Below are positions 45,221 through 54,179 of a stretch of 64,000 nt of DNA, piece after piece. This DNA comes from Pontibacter diazotrophicus (GTDB lineage Bacteria; Bacteroidota; Bacteroidia; Cytophagales; Hymenobacteraceae). Position numbers and translations under genes: made by a program. Under the pieces are notes generated by a model. The model did not search any database. It saw only the letters and a program-made list of their open reading frames with translations, and was not told the origin of the DNA. The stretch lies in the NCBI RefSeq assembly GCF_003367245.1, contig NZ_QRGR01000003.1:1-64000 (forward strand). Reading direction: 5' to 3'. The stretch's first letter is position 1, and each line of letters opens with the position of its first letter.

Positions 45221-45718
45221 ATGAAAATAGGCCTCCTCTCCGATACCCACTCCTACCTCGACGACCAGATACTGCGCCTGCTCACTGGCTGTGATGAGGT
45301 ATGGCATGCCGGTGACTTTGGAACGGCAGAGGTATCAGAGCGCCTGCGTGAGATAGCGCCGCTGCGGGGAGTATATGGCAACATTGATGGACAGGACGTA
45401 CGGAAACGGCACCCCAAGGTAGAGCGCTTTGAGGTGAATGGCCTGGATGTGCTGATGACGCACATTGGCGGGTACCCGGGCAAGTACCACCCAGATGTTC
45501 GGGGCATGATCAAAGAAAGCCCGCCGCAGCTATTCATCACAGGTCACTCACACATCCTGAAGGTGATGACAGATAAGAAACTGAACAACCTGCTCCACAT
45601 TAACCCCGGGGCAGCAGGCAGGCATGGCTTTCATAAAATAAGGACCATGGTGCGCTTCGCCATTGAGGCTGGCCAGGTGCGGGACCTGCAGGTAATTGAG
45701 CTTGGCAAAAGGGCATAA
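45221..45718 (+). CDS. YfcE/MJ0936-type metallophosphoesterase
   Basis: 165 residues. Metal-binding motifs LLSDTHSYLD, VWHAGDFG, VYGNIDGQ, THIGG and GHSHI are all present in order, so it is a complete calcineurin-like phosphodiesterase of the small YfcE type. Substrate unknown. Confidence 0.94.
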   Translation: MKIGLLSDTHSYLDDQILRLLTGCDEVWHAGDFGTAEVSERLREIAPLRGVYGNIDGQDVRKRHPKVERFEVNGLDVLMTHIGGYPGKYHPDVRGMIKESPPQLFITGHSHILKVMTDKKLNNLLHINPGAAGRHGFHKIRTMVRFAIEAGQVRDLQVIELGKRA

Positions 45719-45723
45719 AAAAA

Positions 45724-45749
45724 AGTGTGTCTGCCGTGGCAAACACACT
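45724..45749. terminator. Bidirectional hairpin
   Basis: Stem AGTGTGT plus TGCC with complementary GGCA and ACACACT, one mismatched base and a short loop, between convergent genes. A-tract before and TCTTTTT after. Confidence 0.6.
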
Positions 45750-45829
45750 CTGAAATCTTTTTAGTAAGCCGCCGCCATTTGCTGGAATAGCAGCGGCAGG
45801 CAGATGGGCTTACGTACCCCTAAAAAGAA

Positions 45830-46057
45830 CTACTCAGCAGAAGTTTCTTCTGTAGATTTTTCTTCTGTCTGTGCAGCAGGCGCCTCAGTGTTCTCCTCTT
45901 TCTTGTTTTTCGGAGCCTCACCGAACTGAGCTCTCAATTCGTCCATGTCAACGTTCTTGATAACTGGCGTCGCCAACAGTTGCTTAATCCTTGCTACTCT
46001 GTTGTTTGCTCTTGCCTTATTCTTACGGTCTTTTCTTTTTAATCTAGTAACTCCCAT
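45830..46057 (-). CDS. Small basic-acidic conserved-looking protein
   Basis: 75 residues. The N-terminal half is highly basic (MGVTRLKRKDRKNKARANNR) and then VARIKQLLATPVIKNVDMDEL; the C-terminal half is acidic and low-complexity (Glu/Thr/Ala). The basic head resembles ribosome-associated proteins but no family is recognised. A good -7 element TACTTTTG lies upstream on its strand. Start ATG at 46057. Confidence 0.7.
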   Translation of the reverse strand: MGVTRLKRKDRKNKARANNRVARIKQLLATPVIKNVDMDELRAQFGEAPKNKKEENTEAPAAQTEEKSTEETSAE

Positions 46058-46082
46058 CGTTGCAATAATTTAATTTGAACGG

Positions 46083-46090
46083 CAAAAGTA
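46083..46090 (-). promoter_or_regulatory. -7 element for the small basic protein gene
   Basis: On the minus strand this reads TACTTTTG, a perfect TAnnTTTG, 25 bp upstream of the start codon. Confidence 0.55.
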
Positions 46091-46135
46091 AGTTATTAAT
46101 TTTACAAAGTAAAGTATTTCCAGAACCAAATTGAC

Positions 46136-47182
46136 ATGCAAATAACAGATTTACGCTCTGACACCGTTACCAGACCCACTCCGGCCATGCTTCAGGCCAT
46201 GTTTAGCGCAGAAGTGGGCGACGATGTGTACGGCGAAGACGCTACTATTAATACCCTGGAGGCTAAAACAGCCGCCATGTTCGGCATGGAAGCCGGCCTC
46301 TTCTGCCCTTCCGGCACTATGACCAACCAGATTGCCATCAAAGTGCATACACAGCCGCTTACAGAGGTGATTTGCGATGTTACAGCGCATATTTACCAGT
46401 ATGAGGGCGGCGGCATCTCTTTCAACTCCAGTGCCTCTGTGGCCCTGGTACAAGGCACCCGCGGCAAGATGACGCCACAACAGGTAGAGGCGCATATACG
46501 GCCGCTTGACAACGTGCACTTCCCGGAGACGAAGCTGGTAGCCCTGGAGAATACCTGCAACAAAGGCGGCGGCACATTTTATACCCTGGAGGAGATTGCA
46601 GCCATCTCAGAAGTTTGTAAGCGCCACAACCTGGCCCTGCACCTCGATGGTGCCCGTGTTTTCAACGCACTGGCTGCTTCCGGGGATAAGGCGCAGGACT
46701 ATGGCAAGTATTTCGACAGCATATCGATATGTCTGTCCAAGGGCTTGGGTGCACCTGTTGGCTCTGTTCTTTTGGGCAGCAAAGACTTCATCAAAAGGTC
46801 ACGCAGAGTTCGTAAGGTACTGGGTGGCGGCATGCGCCAGGCAGGCTATCTGGCTGCTGCCTGCATCTATGCGCTTGACAACCATGTTGAGCGTTTGCAG
46901 GAAGATCATCGTAAAGCGAAGGCCATGGAAGAAACCTTACTTCAAACGGATTATGTGGAGAGTGTACTGCCGGTAGAAACGAACATTGTTATCTTTAAAT
47001 TGAACAACAAATACAGCGACAAGGCGTTTGTGGATTCTTTGGCTAAAGAAGGTATCCGTGCCTCCAGCTTTGGTCCGCAGATGATACGCTTTGTAACCCA
47101 CCTCGATGTAACGGAAGAAATGTTGCAGCATACGCTGCAGGTACTCAACGCCATGAGCCAGGCAGCAGTTGCCACTTCATAA
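46136..47182 (+). CDS. Low-specificity L-threonine aldolase
   Basis: PLP enzyme splitting threonine into glycine and acetaldehyde; 348 residues. N-terminal DLRSDTVTRPTPAML, FCPSGTMTNQIAI, LHLDGARVFNALAA and the PLP Lys in SICLSKGLGAPVGS are diagnostic for the LtaE family. Starts at ATG 46136. Confidence 0.95.
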   Translation: MQITDLRSDTVTRPTPAMLQAMFSAEVGDDVYGEDATINTLEAKTAAMFGMEAGLFCPSGTMTNQIAIKVHTQPLTEVICDVTAHIYQYEGGGISFNSSASVALVQGTRGKMTPQQVEAHIRPLDNVHFPETKLVALENTCNKGGGTFYTLEEIAAISEVCKRHNLALHLDGARVFNALAASGDKAQDYGKYFDSISICLSKGLGAPVGSVLLGSKDFIKRSRRVRKVLGGGMRQAGYLAAACIYALDNHVERLQEDHRKAKAMEETLLQTDYVESVLPVETNIVIFKLNNKYSDKAFVDSLAKEGIRASSFGPQMIRFVTHLDVTEEMLQHTLQVLNAMSQAAVATS

Positions 47183-47211
47183 TTTCCTGGATGTCACTCA
47201 CTTCTTAATTG

Positions 47212-47242
47212 AATAGCGCGGGAAGCTTCCCGCGCTATTTTT
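47212..47242 (+). terminator. Terminator of the threonine aldolase gene
   Basis: Perfect 14-bp inverted repeat centred on AAGCTT with GCGCGGG core, followed by a T-tract of seven. Confidence 0.9.
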
Positions 47243-47575
47243 TTGCCTTCCTTTTCCCAGTACACCACCTTCCATAGCCTTGAAGCATTACCAAATTCCC
47301 CAGCCTTGATAAGACAGCTTTCAAAGCTTCTGTTTACTCTTCTGCAAAAATATTCTAAACATCGCTCTGGTATACAGTGCACCCATTCTAAAAATACAAT
47401 ATTTTAAAAAAATTACACTTTCACTATCACCCTAATATCAATCACCCTTATTTTTTGAATATTTATCAAATAATCAAAGCACCCCCTATTGGCATATGGG
47501 GGTAATTACATAATTTAGACAAAAATCACAAACACCCCTATATAAAATACACACCTAAACCTAAAATTCCACTTT
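47243..47575. promoter_or_regulatory. Regulatory region of the nitrogen unit
   Basis: About 330 bp without a gene. It contains an inverted repeat (ACCCCC at 47481-47486 and GGGGGT at 47498-47503) and a second copy of the half-site ACACCCCTATAT at about 47532-47543. A TAATTTAG near 47511-47518 is close to a -7 element. These could be sites of a nitrogen-responsive regulator; none can be named. Confidence 0.45.
47481..47503. promoter_or_regulatory. Inverted repeat upstream of the P-II gene
   Basis: ACCCCCTAT and ATATGGGGGT arms with a TTGGC spacer, about 75 bp upstream of the P-II start codon. Confidence 0.5.
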
Positions 47576-47914
47576 ATGAAAAAGATTGAAGCCATCATCA
47601 GAACATCCAAGTTTGAGGATGTCTATGAAGCCCTCACCGAAATCGGTATTGCCTTTATGACGACATATGATGTAAAGGGATTCGGTTTAGAACACAGTTC
47701 GTCGCAGGTATACCGTGGCGCGACCTACAATGTTGGGTTCATACCCAGAACGAAGATTGAGATGACCGTGACCGAAGACCATGTGGACGAAGTGGTGGAA
47801 ACAATTCTGAAGGTTGCTAACACTGGCAAAGTAGGAGACGGCAAAATCTTTATAATGGATGTGGAAGCAGTTATCCGCATCCGGACCGGGGATGTCGGTG
47901 AACTCGCCCTATAG
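47576..47914 (+). CDS. P-II family nitrogen regulator with divergent T-loop
   Basis: 112 residues, full length. Both Tyr46 and Tyr51 (E. coli numbering, aligned without gaps) are kept, as are the B-loop TGKVGDGKIF and C-terminal RIRTG. However Arg38-Gln39-Lys40 of E. coli GlnB are Leu-Glu-His here, Asp54 is Gly and Lys58 is Arg. Gln39 and Lys58 contact 2-oxoglutarate in known P-II structures, so effector binding may differ. The amt gene begins 60 bp later, which makes it a GlnK-like partner of the ammonium channel. ATG start. Confidence 0.94.
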   Translation: MKKIEAIIRTSKFEDVYEALTEIGIAFMTTYDVKGFGLEHSSSQVYRGATYNVGFIPRTKIEMTVTEDHVDEVVETILKVANTGKVGDGKIFIMDVEAVIRIRTGDVGELAL

Positions 47915-47974
47915 TATCCACTCTACCTTTCACATAAAATAATCGAAATCAGTTTTAACCTTAACATTTAAACC

Positions 47975-49294
47975 ATGTCACAAGAATTATTTGTCACGAA
48001 CAACGTCTGGATGATGGTCTCCATTTTCCTGGTTTTCGTTATGCACCTCGGTTTTGCCACACTGGAGTCTGGCCTGGCCAGATCGAAGAACACGGTAAAC
48101 GTGCTTTTTAAGAACAGCATGATTCCCGCCATCGGGCTTATTACGTACGCGCTTTGGGGCTTCTCCATGATGTACCCGGGAGAAAGTTTCGCGGGAGGCT
48201 TCTTTGGCTTCTCCAACTTTGGGATTCCACTACCGGAAGGCGGTGAGACATCCGCTTATAACGAAGGCTACACTTTCTGGACAGACTTCCTCTTCCAGGG
48301 CATGTTTGCCGCCACTGCCGCTACCATTGTTTCGGGTGCAGTGGCAGAACGCATTAAGCTTTCTGCATTTATTATCTTCTCCCTCCTGTTTGTGGGACTT
48401 TGTTACCCGATTGTGGGTATGTGGAAATGGGGTGGCGGCTTCCTGAACACGCTGTCTATTCCTTTTTATGATTTCGCTGGCTCTACCATTGTACACTCTG
48501 TAGGTGGCTGGGGAGCGCTGGCGGGCATCATGTTGCTGGGCTCCAGAATAGGAAAGTACGTGGATGGCAAAATTAAGCCTATCCCAGGGCATAGCATTCC
48601 ACTGGCTACCATTGGGGTATTTATCCTGTGGTTGGGCTGGTTTGGCTTTAACGGAGGCTCGGTGCTTTCTGCAGACCCTGGTGCCGTATCGCGTGTGTTG
48701 GTTATGACGAGCCTGGCAGCTGCTGCAGGTGCTATAGGCGGTTGCTTATTCTCCCAGATAATGTTCAAAGCAAGTGACATTACCATGGTACTGAACGGTA
48801 TACTCGCTGGCTTGGTAGGCATCACGGCTGGCGCCGATCAGATGGGTGTAACAGACTCCATTATCATAGGCTTTATTGCCGGTGCGCTGGTGGTATCAGC
48901 AGTGGCCTTTTTTGACCGCATTCGCATCGATGATCCGGTGGGCGCGCTTTCTGTGCACCTGGTATGTGGCATATGGGGTACGCTGGCAGTAGGCATCTTC
49001 GGGGCATTGGCAGGCATAGACCAGCTCATTAGCCAGCTTATCGGCATCGGTGCTATCGGTGTTTTCAGTTTTGTATTTGCCTTTGCGGTGTGGTACGTGC
49101 TGAAGCTAACGATGGGTATACGTGTGAGTGCAAGAGAGGAAATAGAAGGCCTCGATATCCACGAGCATAAAATGCATGCTTATCCTGACTTTAACGGAAC
49201 CGGCTTCGAAATGAGCCTGGACGAAAAGGAGATGATGATAGCCTCTAACTCACGCAACCACAAAGAAAAAGAAAAACCGGTTGTAGCCGAATAA
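47975..49294 (+). CDS. Ammonium transporter (Amt family)
   Basis: 439 residues with about 11 membrane helices. GFATLESGLARSKNTVNVLFKN near residue 29 and the G-F-N-G-G-S segment (WFGFNGGSVLSADP) are typical Amt motifs; a soluble acidic C-terminal tail (about 410-439) could contact P-II. Unusually it has no N-terminal signal-like helix, starting MSQELFVTNNVWMM. Together with P-II and the barrel gene it forms a nitrogen-uptake unit. Confidence 0.95.
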   Translation: MSQELFVTNNVWMMVSIFLVFVMHLGFATLESGLARSKNTVNVLFKNSMIPAIGLITYALWGFSMMYPGESFAGGFFGFSNFGIPLPEGGETSAYNEGYTFWTDFLFQGMFAATAATIVSGAVAERIKLSAFIIFSLLFVGLCYPIVGMWKWGGGFLNTLSIPFYDFAGSTIVHSVGGWGALAGIMLLGSRIGKYVDGKIKPIPGHSIPLATIGVFILWLGWFGFNGGSVLSADPGAVSRVLVMTSLAAAAGAIGGCLFSQIMFKASDITMVLNGILAGLVGITAGADQMGVTDSIIIGFIAGALVVSAVAFFDRIRIDDPVGALSVHLVCGIWGTLAVGIFGALAGIDQLISQLIGIGAIGVFSFVFAFAVWYVLKLTMGIRVSAREEIEGLDIHEHKMHAYPDFNGTGFEMSLDEKEMMIASNSRNHKEKEKPVVAE

Positions 49295-49324
49295 ATACCC
49301 CCCTCCTCTTAGATGACATGGAAT

Positions 49325-49363
49325 AAAACAAGTGGTAATGCGGTCAGGCATTACCACTGTTTT
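49325..49363 (+). terminator. Terminator after amt
   Basis: Stem AAAAC plus AGTGGTAATGC, loop GGTCAG, complementary arm with GTTTT; one unpaired A in the left arm. Confidence 0.8.
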
Positions 49364-49546
49364 ACCAAAGCAAGAAAAGCTGAACAAGCAAAGCTTTCAC
49401 GTCTCTACTTCCAGTGGTCAGGACACCACTCTTTCCTATAAAAATTAGATACCACTTCAAAAACGGCAATTTGAGAAGTGGCGAAAATAGGTCAGAGCAG
49501 ACAAATACTTCTCTTAAAAATACTCCCAAAACCAAAAAGCAAGAAC

Positions 49547-50668
49547 ATGAAAAGGTTTTTATCACTCATCGCAGCTACCTGCCTTGCAGGTACAAATTTA
49601 GCAAATGCACAGGAAATTGCAACGGAAGAGACCAAAGGCGCTCTTACCATAAGCGGCTATGTAGACGCTTATTACCAGTATAACCTGAATAAACCTGAGT
49701 CTGGCTTAAACCAGGGCAGGATATTTGACTCAAAGCATAACAATTTTGCGCTTGGCCTGGTGCAAACTATGTTTACCTACACCAAGGGGCGGGCACATGT
49801 GGTGGCAGACCTCACCTTTGGGCCTAATGCAGAGTTGGGTAACTTCGGAAACGATGGAACGGCACGTTTTATCAAGCAGGCCTATATATCTTATGACCTT
49901 ACTCCTAAGCTCAACTTCACCATCGGGCAGTATGGCACACACATCGGATATGAGTTGATAGACGCACCGCTAAATTATAACTACAGCCTCTCATACCTCT
50001 TCGGAAACGGCCCCTTTTACCACACGGGTGCCAAGCTAAATTACGCATTTAACGAGAAAATTGGCCTGATGCTGGGCGTAGTGAACGGTTGGGACTGCCT
50101 GTCGGATTTCAACAACAAGAAATCAATCACAGCGCAGGCGCATATTGCACCAGTGCCCGGTTTAGACATGTACCTAAACTGGATAGGAGGTGATGAGTAT
50201 AACACCTTGTCGAATTTCGGTGGCACCAGAGGCTGTTATACCAGCCTTTATGATTTCACTTCCTCTTATCAGCTTAACGATGCGCTGAAAGTGGGCATCA
50301 ATGCCGCGTACGGTGCCTTTTACTCCGGAAACACGGAAGCAGACCCTACTGATCCATGGTCTGACGATGCAAGCTGGGGAGGTGGCGCATTATATCTAAA
50401 TTACGCCACCAGCCCTACCTTTGGGCTAGGCCTGCGCACGGAGTATTTCTCAGATCCGGAAGGTGTCCGTTACTTCGGCCCGATGGAGGTTGCCTCCCTT
50501 ACATTAACAGGTGATATAAAATTAGCCGATGGCAACTTGAACATCAAGCCGGAAATTCGCTTCGACAAGTCCAAAGATGCTTTCTTTGAAAACTCAAATG
50601 GTTTAAACACAAAGAAAAGCCAGACAACAGTCGGAGCTGCTTTCATTTACTCCTTCAGCACCCAATAA
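49547..50668 (+). CDS. Outer-membrane beta-barrel protein linked to the ammonium unit
   Basis: 373 residues. Signal peptide MKRFLSLIAATCLAG to about residue 22 (ANAQ). Mature part is a series of amphipathic strands with a C-terminal aromatic (AAFIYSFSTQ), as in DUF1597/BBP2-type putative porins. In Bacteroidota such barrels often follow amt, so nutrient diffusion is inferred. Start is the ATG at 49547, not 49478. Confidence 0.85.
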   Translation: MKRFLSLIAATCLAGTNLANAQEIATEETKGALTISGYVDAYYQYNLNKPESGLNQGRIFDSKHNNFALGLVQTMFTYTKGRAHVVADLTFGPNAELGNFGNDGTARFIKQAYISYDLTPKLNFTIGQYGTHIGYELIDAPLNYNYSLSYLFGNGPFYHTGAKLNYAFNEKIGLMLGVVNGWDCLSDFNNKKSITAQAHIAPVPGLDMYLNWIGGDEYNTLSNFGGTRGCYTSLYDFTSSYQLNDALKVGINAAYGAFYSGNTEADPTDPWSDDASWGGGALYLNYATSPTFGLGLRTEYFSDPEGVRYFGPMEVASLTLTGDIKLADGNLNIKPEIRFDKSKDAFFENSNGLNTKKSQTTVGAAFIYSFSTQ

Positions 50669-50715
50669 GTATAGCACTTACTTATCCCTCCCTTGCTGTT
50701 AAGCAGCATTATACT

Positions 50716-50757
50716 GTGAGCAGCAGGCTTGGTTTCCCAGGCACTCCGCTGCTCACT
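50716..50757 (+). terminator. Hairpin after the porin gene
   Basis: Outer stem GTGAGCAGC / GCTGCTCAC with a 23-nt loop, followed by TTTTCTTTTTT. Confidence 0.7.
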
Positions 50758-50888
50758 TTTCTTTTTTATACAGGGAGTAACTCTTATTAGAATCTATCCG
50801 GGAACAAATATGGATAAGCACAGGACATTTACTGCAAGTTGGCAGAGTCTGAAAAATTTAGCTATTTGTGTTAATATATTGAAAAGCT

Positions 50889-51512
50889 ATGTTTCCTGAT
50901 TCCCCTTCTTCTGAAGTAATGGCTGTGCTGGAGAAAGATCCTGTTATGGCCGCAATTATCAGCCAGGGGCAGCCACTGAAATCATCAAAGTCTGAAGATT
51001 TATACTACAAGTTACTTAGTTCTATTGTATCGCAGCAACTGAGCACAAAAGTGGCGGCCGTTATATTCAGAAGGTTTACAGCCTTGTTTCCAGACGAATA
51101 CCCGCAGCCACAGCTGGTGCTGCAGGCGCCGGATGAGGCATTGCGAGGCGTTGGGTTATCTTATCAGAAGATTGGCTATGTGCGTAACGTAGCTGCTTTT
51201 GCAGCAGAAGGAAACCTGAGCCATGCTACTATTAACGCCATGGAAAGCGAAGACCTGATAAAACACCTGACGCAGATAAAGGGTGTTGGGCGATGGACAG
51301 TGGAGATGCTGCTGATGTTTGCCCTGGAGCGGCCTGATGTGTTTCCGGTGGATGACCTGGGTATACAGAACGCCATGAAGCGGCATTATGGATTAGAAGA
51401 AACGGGCAAGGCGCTGAAGCTACGGATGCAGGAAATAGCAGAAGACTGGCGCCCCTACCGCACTATTGCCAGCAAGTACCTTTGGCAGTCGCTGGACAAT
51501 ATGCCGAAGTAA
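50889..51512 (+). CDS. AlkA-like DNA-3-methyladenine glycosylase
   Basis: 207 residues of the HhH-GPD superfamily. Helix-hairpin-helix LTQIKGVGRWTVEMLLMF and the catalytic Asp in FPVDDLGIQNAM are intact. Removes alkylated bases from DNA. It is shorter than E. coli AlkA, lacking the N-terminal regulatory/methyltransferase-like domain. Confidence 0.93.
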   Translation: MFPDSPSSEVMAVLEKDPVMAAIISQGQPLKSSKSEDLYYKLLSSIVSQQLSTKVAAVIFRRFTALFPDEYPQPQLVLQAPDEALRGVGLSYQKIGYVRNVAAFAAEGNLSHATINAMESEDLIKHLTQIKGVGRWTVEMLLMFALERPDVFPVDDLGIQNAMKRHYGLEETGKALKLRMQEIAEDWRPYRTIASKYLWQSLDNMPK

Positions 51513-51675
51513 AGCGGCCGGGCTTTGATGGTTTCAGGATCCTTCTTTCCAGCTTGCTTCCTTTTGATGGCTCAAACAGGCTGATAAAGAAAATATACTA
51601 AGAATCGATACACAGCATGCAACGCTTTGAATGCAAAACTGCTCTTCTTGTTATAGCACCTATGTAAAACAGCTT

Positions 51676-52287
51676 ATGAACAAAGGATTCCTGTACACAC
51701 TATCAATTTCAATTCTTTTTTCAATCTCTTCCTGTGAGAGAGACAGCGACATAGCCCCCATAGAAGAGGTTGTTCCGCTACAGGTAGGAAATGAATGGGT
51801 GTACGAAGTAACGGACTATGACACGAACGGAAAGCCTTTAACCAAAACCTCCTATAAAAATACTGTTCAGAAAGACACGATAATTCATAACAGTACCTGG
51901 TACATCTTAAACAACGGGCAGATTGTGCAGAATAGCCGCGACGGCTACGTTTATTTTAACAAAGCCGGCAGCGAAGCCGTCATGATTTACCAGAGCCCCG
52001 ACTACGGCGGCATAGGCTACATGTATGAACATCAGGATTACGATTTGTGGGTACTGACTACACGAAGCCAGCAGCTGGATACTGTCACAACTGCTTCGGA
52101 TACTTACCCCAGCTATGTTTTCAAGATAGAAAATCAATATAAGTCTCAGTTCGACGGTACTACGCACACGCTCAACCAAGAAGATTATGTTGCCCCCGGC
52201 GTTGGACTGGTTCGTACTGATAAGCATTATGCAGACTCAGATAAGGTAATGCAGCGCCATGAATTGGTGCGCTATACACTAAAGTAA
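51676..52287 (+). CDS. Lipoprotein of unknown function
   Basis: 203 residues from the ATG at 51676. Lipobox ISSC (Cys19) followed by ERDSDIAP. The mature domain is beta-rich (VGNEWVYEVTDYDTNG, FKIENQYKSQ); no family recognised. Possibly an outer-membrane lipoprotein. The upstream in-frame start at 51631 would add a non-signal extension. Confidence 0.6.
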   Translation: MNKGFLYTLSISILFSISSCERDSDIAPIEEVVPLQVGNEWVYEVTDYDTNGKPLTKTSYKNTVQKDTIIHNSTWYILNNGQIVQNSRDGYVYFNKAGSEAVMIYQSPDYGGIGYMYEHQDYDLWVLTTRSQQLDTVTTASDTYPSYVFKIENQYKSQFDGTTHTLNQEDYVAPGVGLVRTDKHYADSDKVMQRHELVRYTLK

Positions 52288-52331
52288 AGCGGTAATGCAG
52301 TGGCTGAAAAGCCTGTAAAAGAATTGCAATG

Positions 52332-53243
52332 CTACCTCACCTTACCCCGCTTCACGAGGTAAGCGTAAAGCACCTTATCGAAAGGTTCGCTGATATCGAC
52401 CGGCACAAAATCTATTCTATACTGCCCGCATTTCAGTTCCAGCTCGCGCTTATAGCTCTCTACGGCAATGCGGTAATGCTCCCGCACCTGTGATGGCTGC
52501 AGTTTCAGCTCCTGCCCTGTCTCCACGTCTACGAACACATAAGGGCGCTCGGCAAAGTCAAACTCCTCCTCTGTTTTCCGGTCCATTACATGGAAAATCA
52601 GGACTTCGTGGTTCTGGTGCTTCAGGTGCTGAAGGGCGGCAAAAGTAGACTCCAGGTCGTCCTGCCGGCTGAGCATATCACTGAAGATAACTACCAGTGA
52701 GCGCTTAGGTATCTGCTGTGCAATCTGGTGCACGACTTCTGCCACATTGGTGTCGTTTGCAGCGGGCTTCTGCTCCAGTTGCTTTTGAAGGAGCAGCAAC
52801 AGCGTATGCAGGTGCGAACCTGTGGAGCGCACAGGAGTTTGCATCTCTATTTTATCAGAGAAAGTAACCAGGCCAACGGCATCCCGCTGCTTGCGGAGCA
52901 GCGTAGCAAGGGCAGCAGCACAAAGGGCAGAAAAAGTAAGTTTACCGTTATTTTCAGTGGGGTAATACATGGATGGCGATACATCCAACAGCATATGGCA
53001 GCGCAGATTAGTCTCTTCCTCATACCGCTTCACAAAGAGCTTATCGGTGCGGGCAAAAACTTTCCAGTCGATGTGGCGGGTGCTGTCGCCATTGTTGTAA
53101 AGCCGGTGCTCTGAGAATTCCACTGAAAAGCCATGGTATGGCGACTGATGAAGCCCTGTAATAAAACCCTCCACCAGCTGTTTAGCCAGAAATTCCATGT
53201 TCTCAAATTTCTGAATGTCGGCAAGAGTAAGTGGCTTCTTCAT
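52332..53243 (-). CDS. Second DUF58 domain protein
   Basis: 303 residues. FSEHRLYNNGDSTRHIDWKV and the MIDAS-like LLDVSPSMY define the domain; the C-terminal part has ELKCGQYRIDFVPVD. It differs clearly from the DUF58 protein at 31955 and is not next to any Bat or MoxR gene: rlpA lies 6 bp upstream on the same strand, so the two may form an operon. Confidence 0.88.
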   Translation of the reverse strand: MKKPLTLADIQKFENMEFLAKQLVEGFITGLHQSPYHGFSVEFSEHRLYNNGDSTRHIDWKVFARTDKLFVKRYEEETNLRCHMLLDVSPSMYYPTENNGKLTFSALCAAALATLLRKQRDAVGLVTFSDKIEMQTPVRSTGSHLHTLLLLLQKQLEQKPAANDTNVAEVVHQIAQQIPKRSLVVIFSDMLSRQDDLESTFAALQHLKHQNHEVLIFHVMDRKTEEEFDFAERPYVFVDVETGQELKLQPSQVREHYRIAVESYKRELELKCGQYRIDFVPVDISEPFDKVLYAYLVKRGKVR

Positions 53244-53249
53244 GATGCG

Positions 53250-53666
53250 TTAGTTTTTCGGGGTGGCTTCTGCTTCTGAAACGTCAGGTAACAGCTCTTG
53301 TTGCTCTGCCGCGTCCTTTTTCACTTCATCGAGCCGCACCAAAGCACTACCCTCCCGGATTAAACCAATCTGCAGGGCAGCAGCTCTGGATACATCAATG
53401 ATGTTATGGCGGCTGCGGGCCATGCGGTCGTTCACCGTCACTACCACTGCTTTGCCGTTTTTAAGGTTTGTTACCCGCACCAGGGTGTTGAAGGGAAGTG
53501 TAGCATGTGCAGCAGTAAATTTCTCCTTATCGTAGCGCTCCCCACTGGCAGTGCGGTGTCCATGCAGGCGGTCGGCGTAGTAAGAGGCTTTTCCCTCTGC
53601 TGTATAACTTGCTGTGCTATTTTGCAGCGAAAGAATAAATAAGAATACTATTGAACAGAAATTCAT
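53250..53666 (-). CDS. RlpA-like septal lytic transglycosylase domain protein
   Basis: 138 residues. Signal peptide then the double-psi beta-barrel: YTAEGKASYYADRLHGHRTASGERYDKE, LPFNTLVRVTNLKNGKAVVVTVNDRMA and IIDVSRAAALQIGLIREG (all pieces of the RlpA/DPBB fold). No SPOR domain, so it is a short stand-alone version. It is 6 bp from a DUF58 gene on the same strand. Confidence 0.88.
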   Translation of the reverse strand: MNFCSIVFLFILSLQNSTASYTAEGKASYYADRLHGHRTASGERYDKEKFTAAHATLPFNTLVRVTNLKNGKAVVVTVNDRMARSRHNIIDVSRAAALQIGLIREGSALVRLDEVKKDAAEQQELLPDVSEAEATPKN

Positions 53667-53689
53667 AGTAATTCATTTTGGTCCAACTG

Positions 53690-53697
53690 CAAATATA
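53690..53697 (-). promoter_or_regulatory. -7 element for rlpA-like gene
   Basis: Minus strand reads TATATTTG, a perfect TAnnTTTG, 24 bp upstream of the start codon. Confidence 0.55.
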
Positions 53698-53797
53698 ACG
53701 GGAAAAAATTATCTTAAATTTTAAATTCGAAAACTTTTATATATCGTAAATAAATTTTACTTTTAGGTTCACAAAGTTGAATTTAACGTTTATAACG

Positions 53798-54148
53798 GTG
53801 GAAGAGAACAACGAAAAAGCAGAAATTTATTCCCAGAGGGTAAGAGCAGGGAAGAGAACGTATTTCTTTGATGTGAAATCAACTCGTTCGAATGACTACT
53901 ACGTGACCATCACGGAAAGCAAGAGAAAGTTTAACGAGGAGAGTTTTTCATACGAGAAGCACAAAATTTTCCTGTACAAAGAAGACTTCGTAAAATTTAT
54001 GGAGGCGCTTCAGGGAACAATCGATCACGTTAAATCTGAGCTTTTGACAGAAGAAGCCCTGGCCTCTCTCGAGGAAACTCCTGTTCCTGTTGCAGAAACA
54101 GAAGCAGCGGCAGAACCTTCTTTCGGCAATGAGTTAAAGTGGGAATAA
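53798..54148 (+). CDS. PUR domain / DUF3276 nucleic-acid-binding protein, GTG start
   Basis: About 116 residues. RAGKRTYFFDVKSTRSNDYYVTITESKRKF is the conserved DUF3276 (bacterial PUR-alpha-like) segment, given here as residues about 14-43. C-terminal part is acidic (EETPVPVAETEAAAEPS). The family typically starts with a short MEENN-like leader, so the GTG at 53798 (VEENNEKAEIYS) is preferred to the TTG at 53777. Confidence 0.85.
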   Translation: MEENNEKAEIYSQRVRAGKRTYFFDVKSTRSNDYYVTITESKRKFNEESFSYEKHKIFLYKEDFVKFMEALQGTIDHVKSELLTEEALASLEETPVPVAETEAAAEPSFGNELKWE

Positions 54149-54179
54149 CCCTTCCCTCGTTTCATAGAAAACAAACTCA

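Noticed and set aside
47194..47382. 62-residue minus-strand frame after the threonine aldolase gene
   Set aside because: Runs through the terminator hairpin and has no recognisable features.
47491..47515. Possible sigma-54 promoter upstream of the P-II gene (TGGCATA...)
   Set aside because: The -12 GC element is missing at the required spacing, so only half of the consensus is met.
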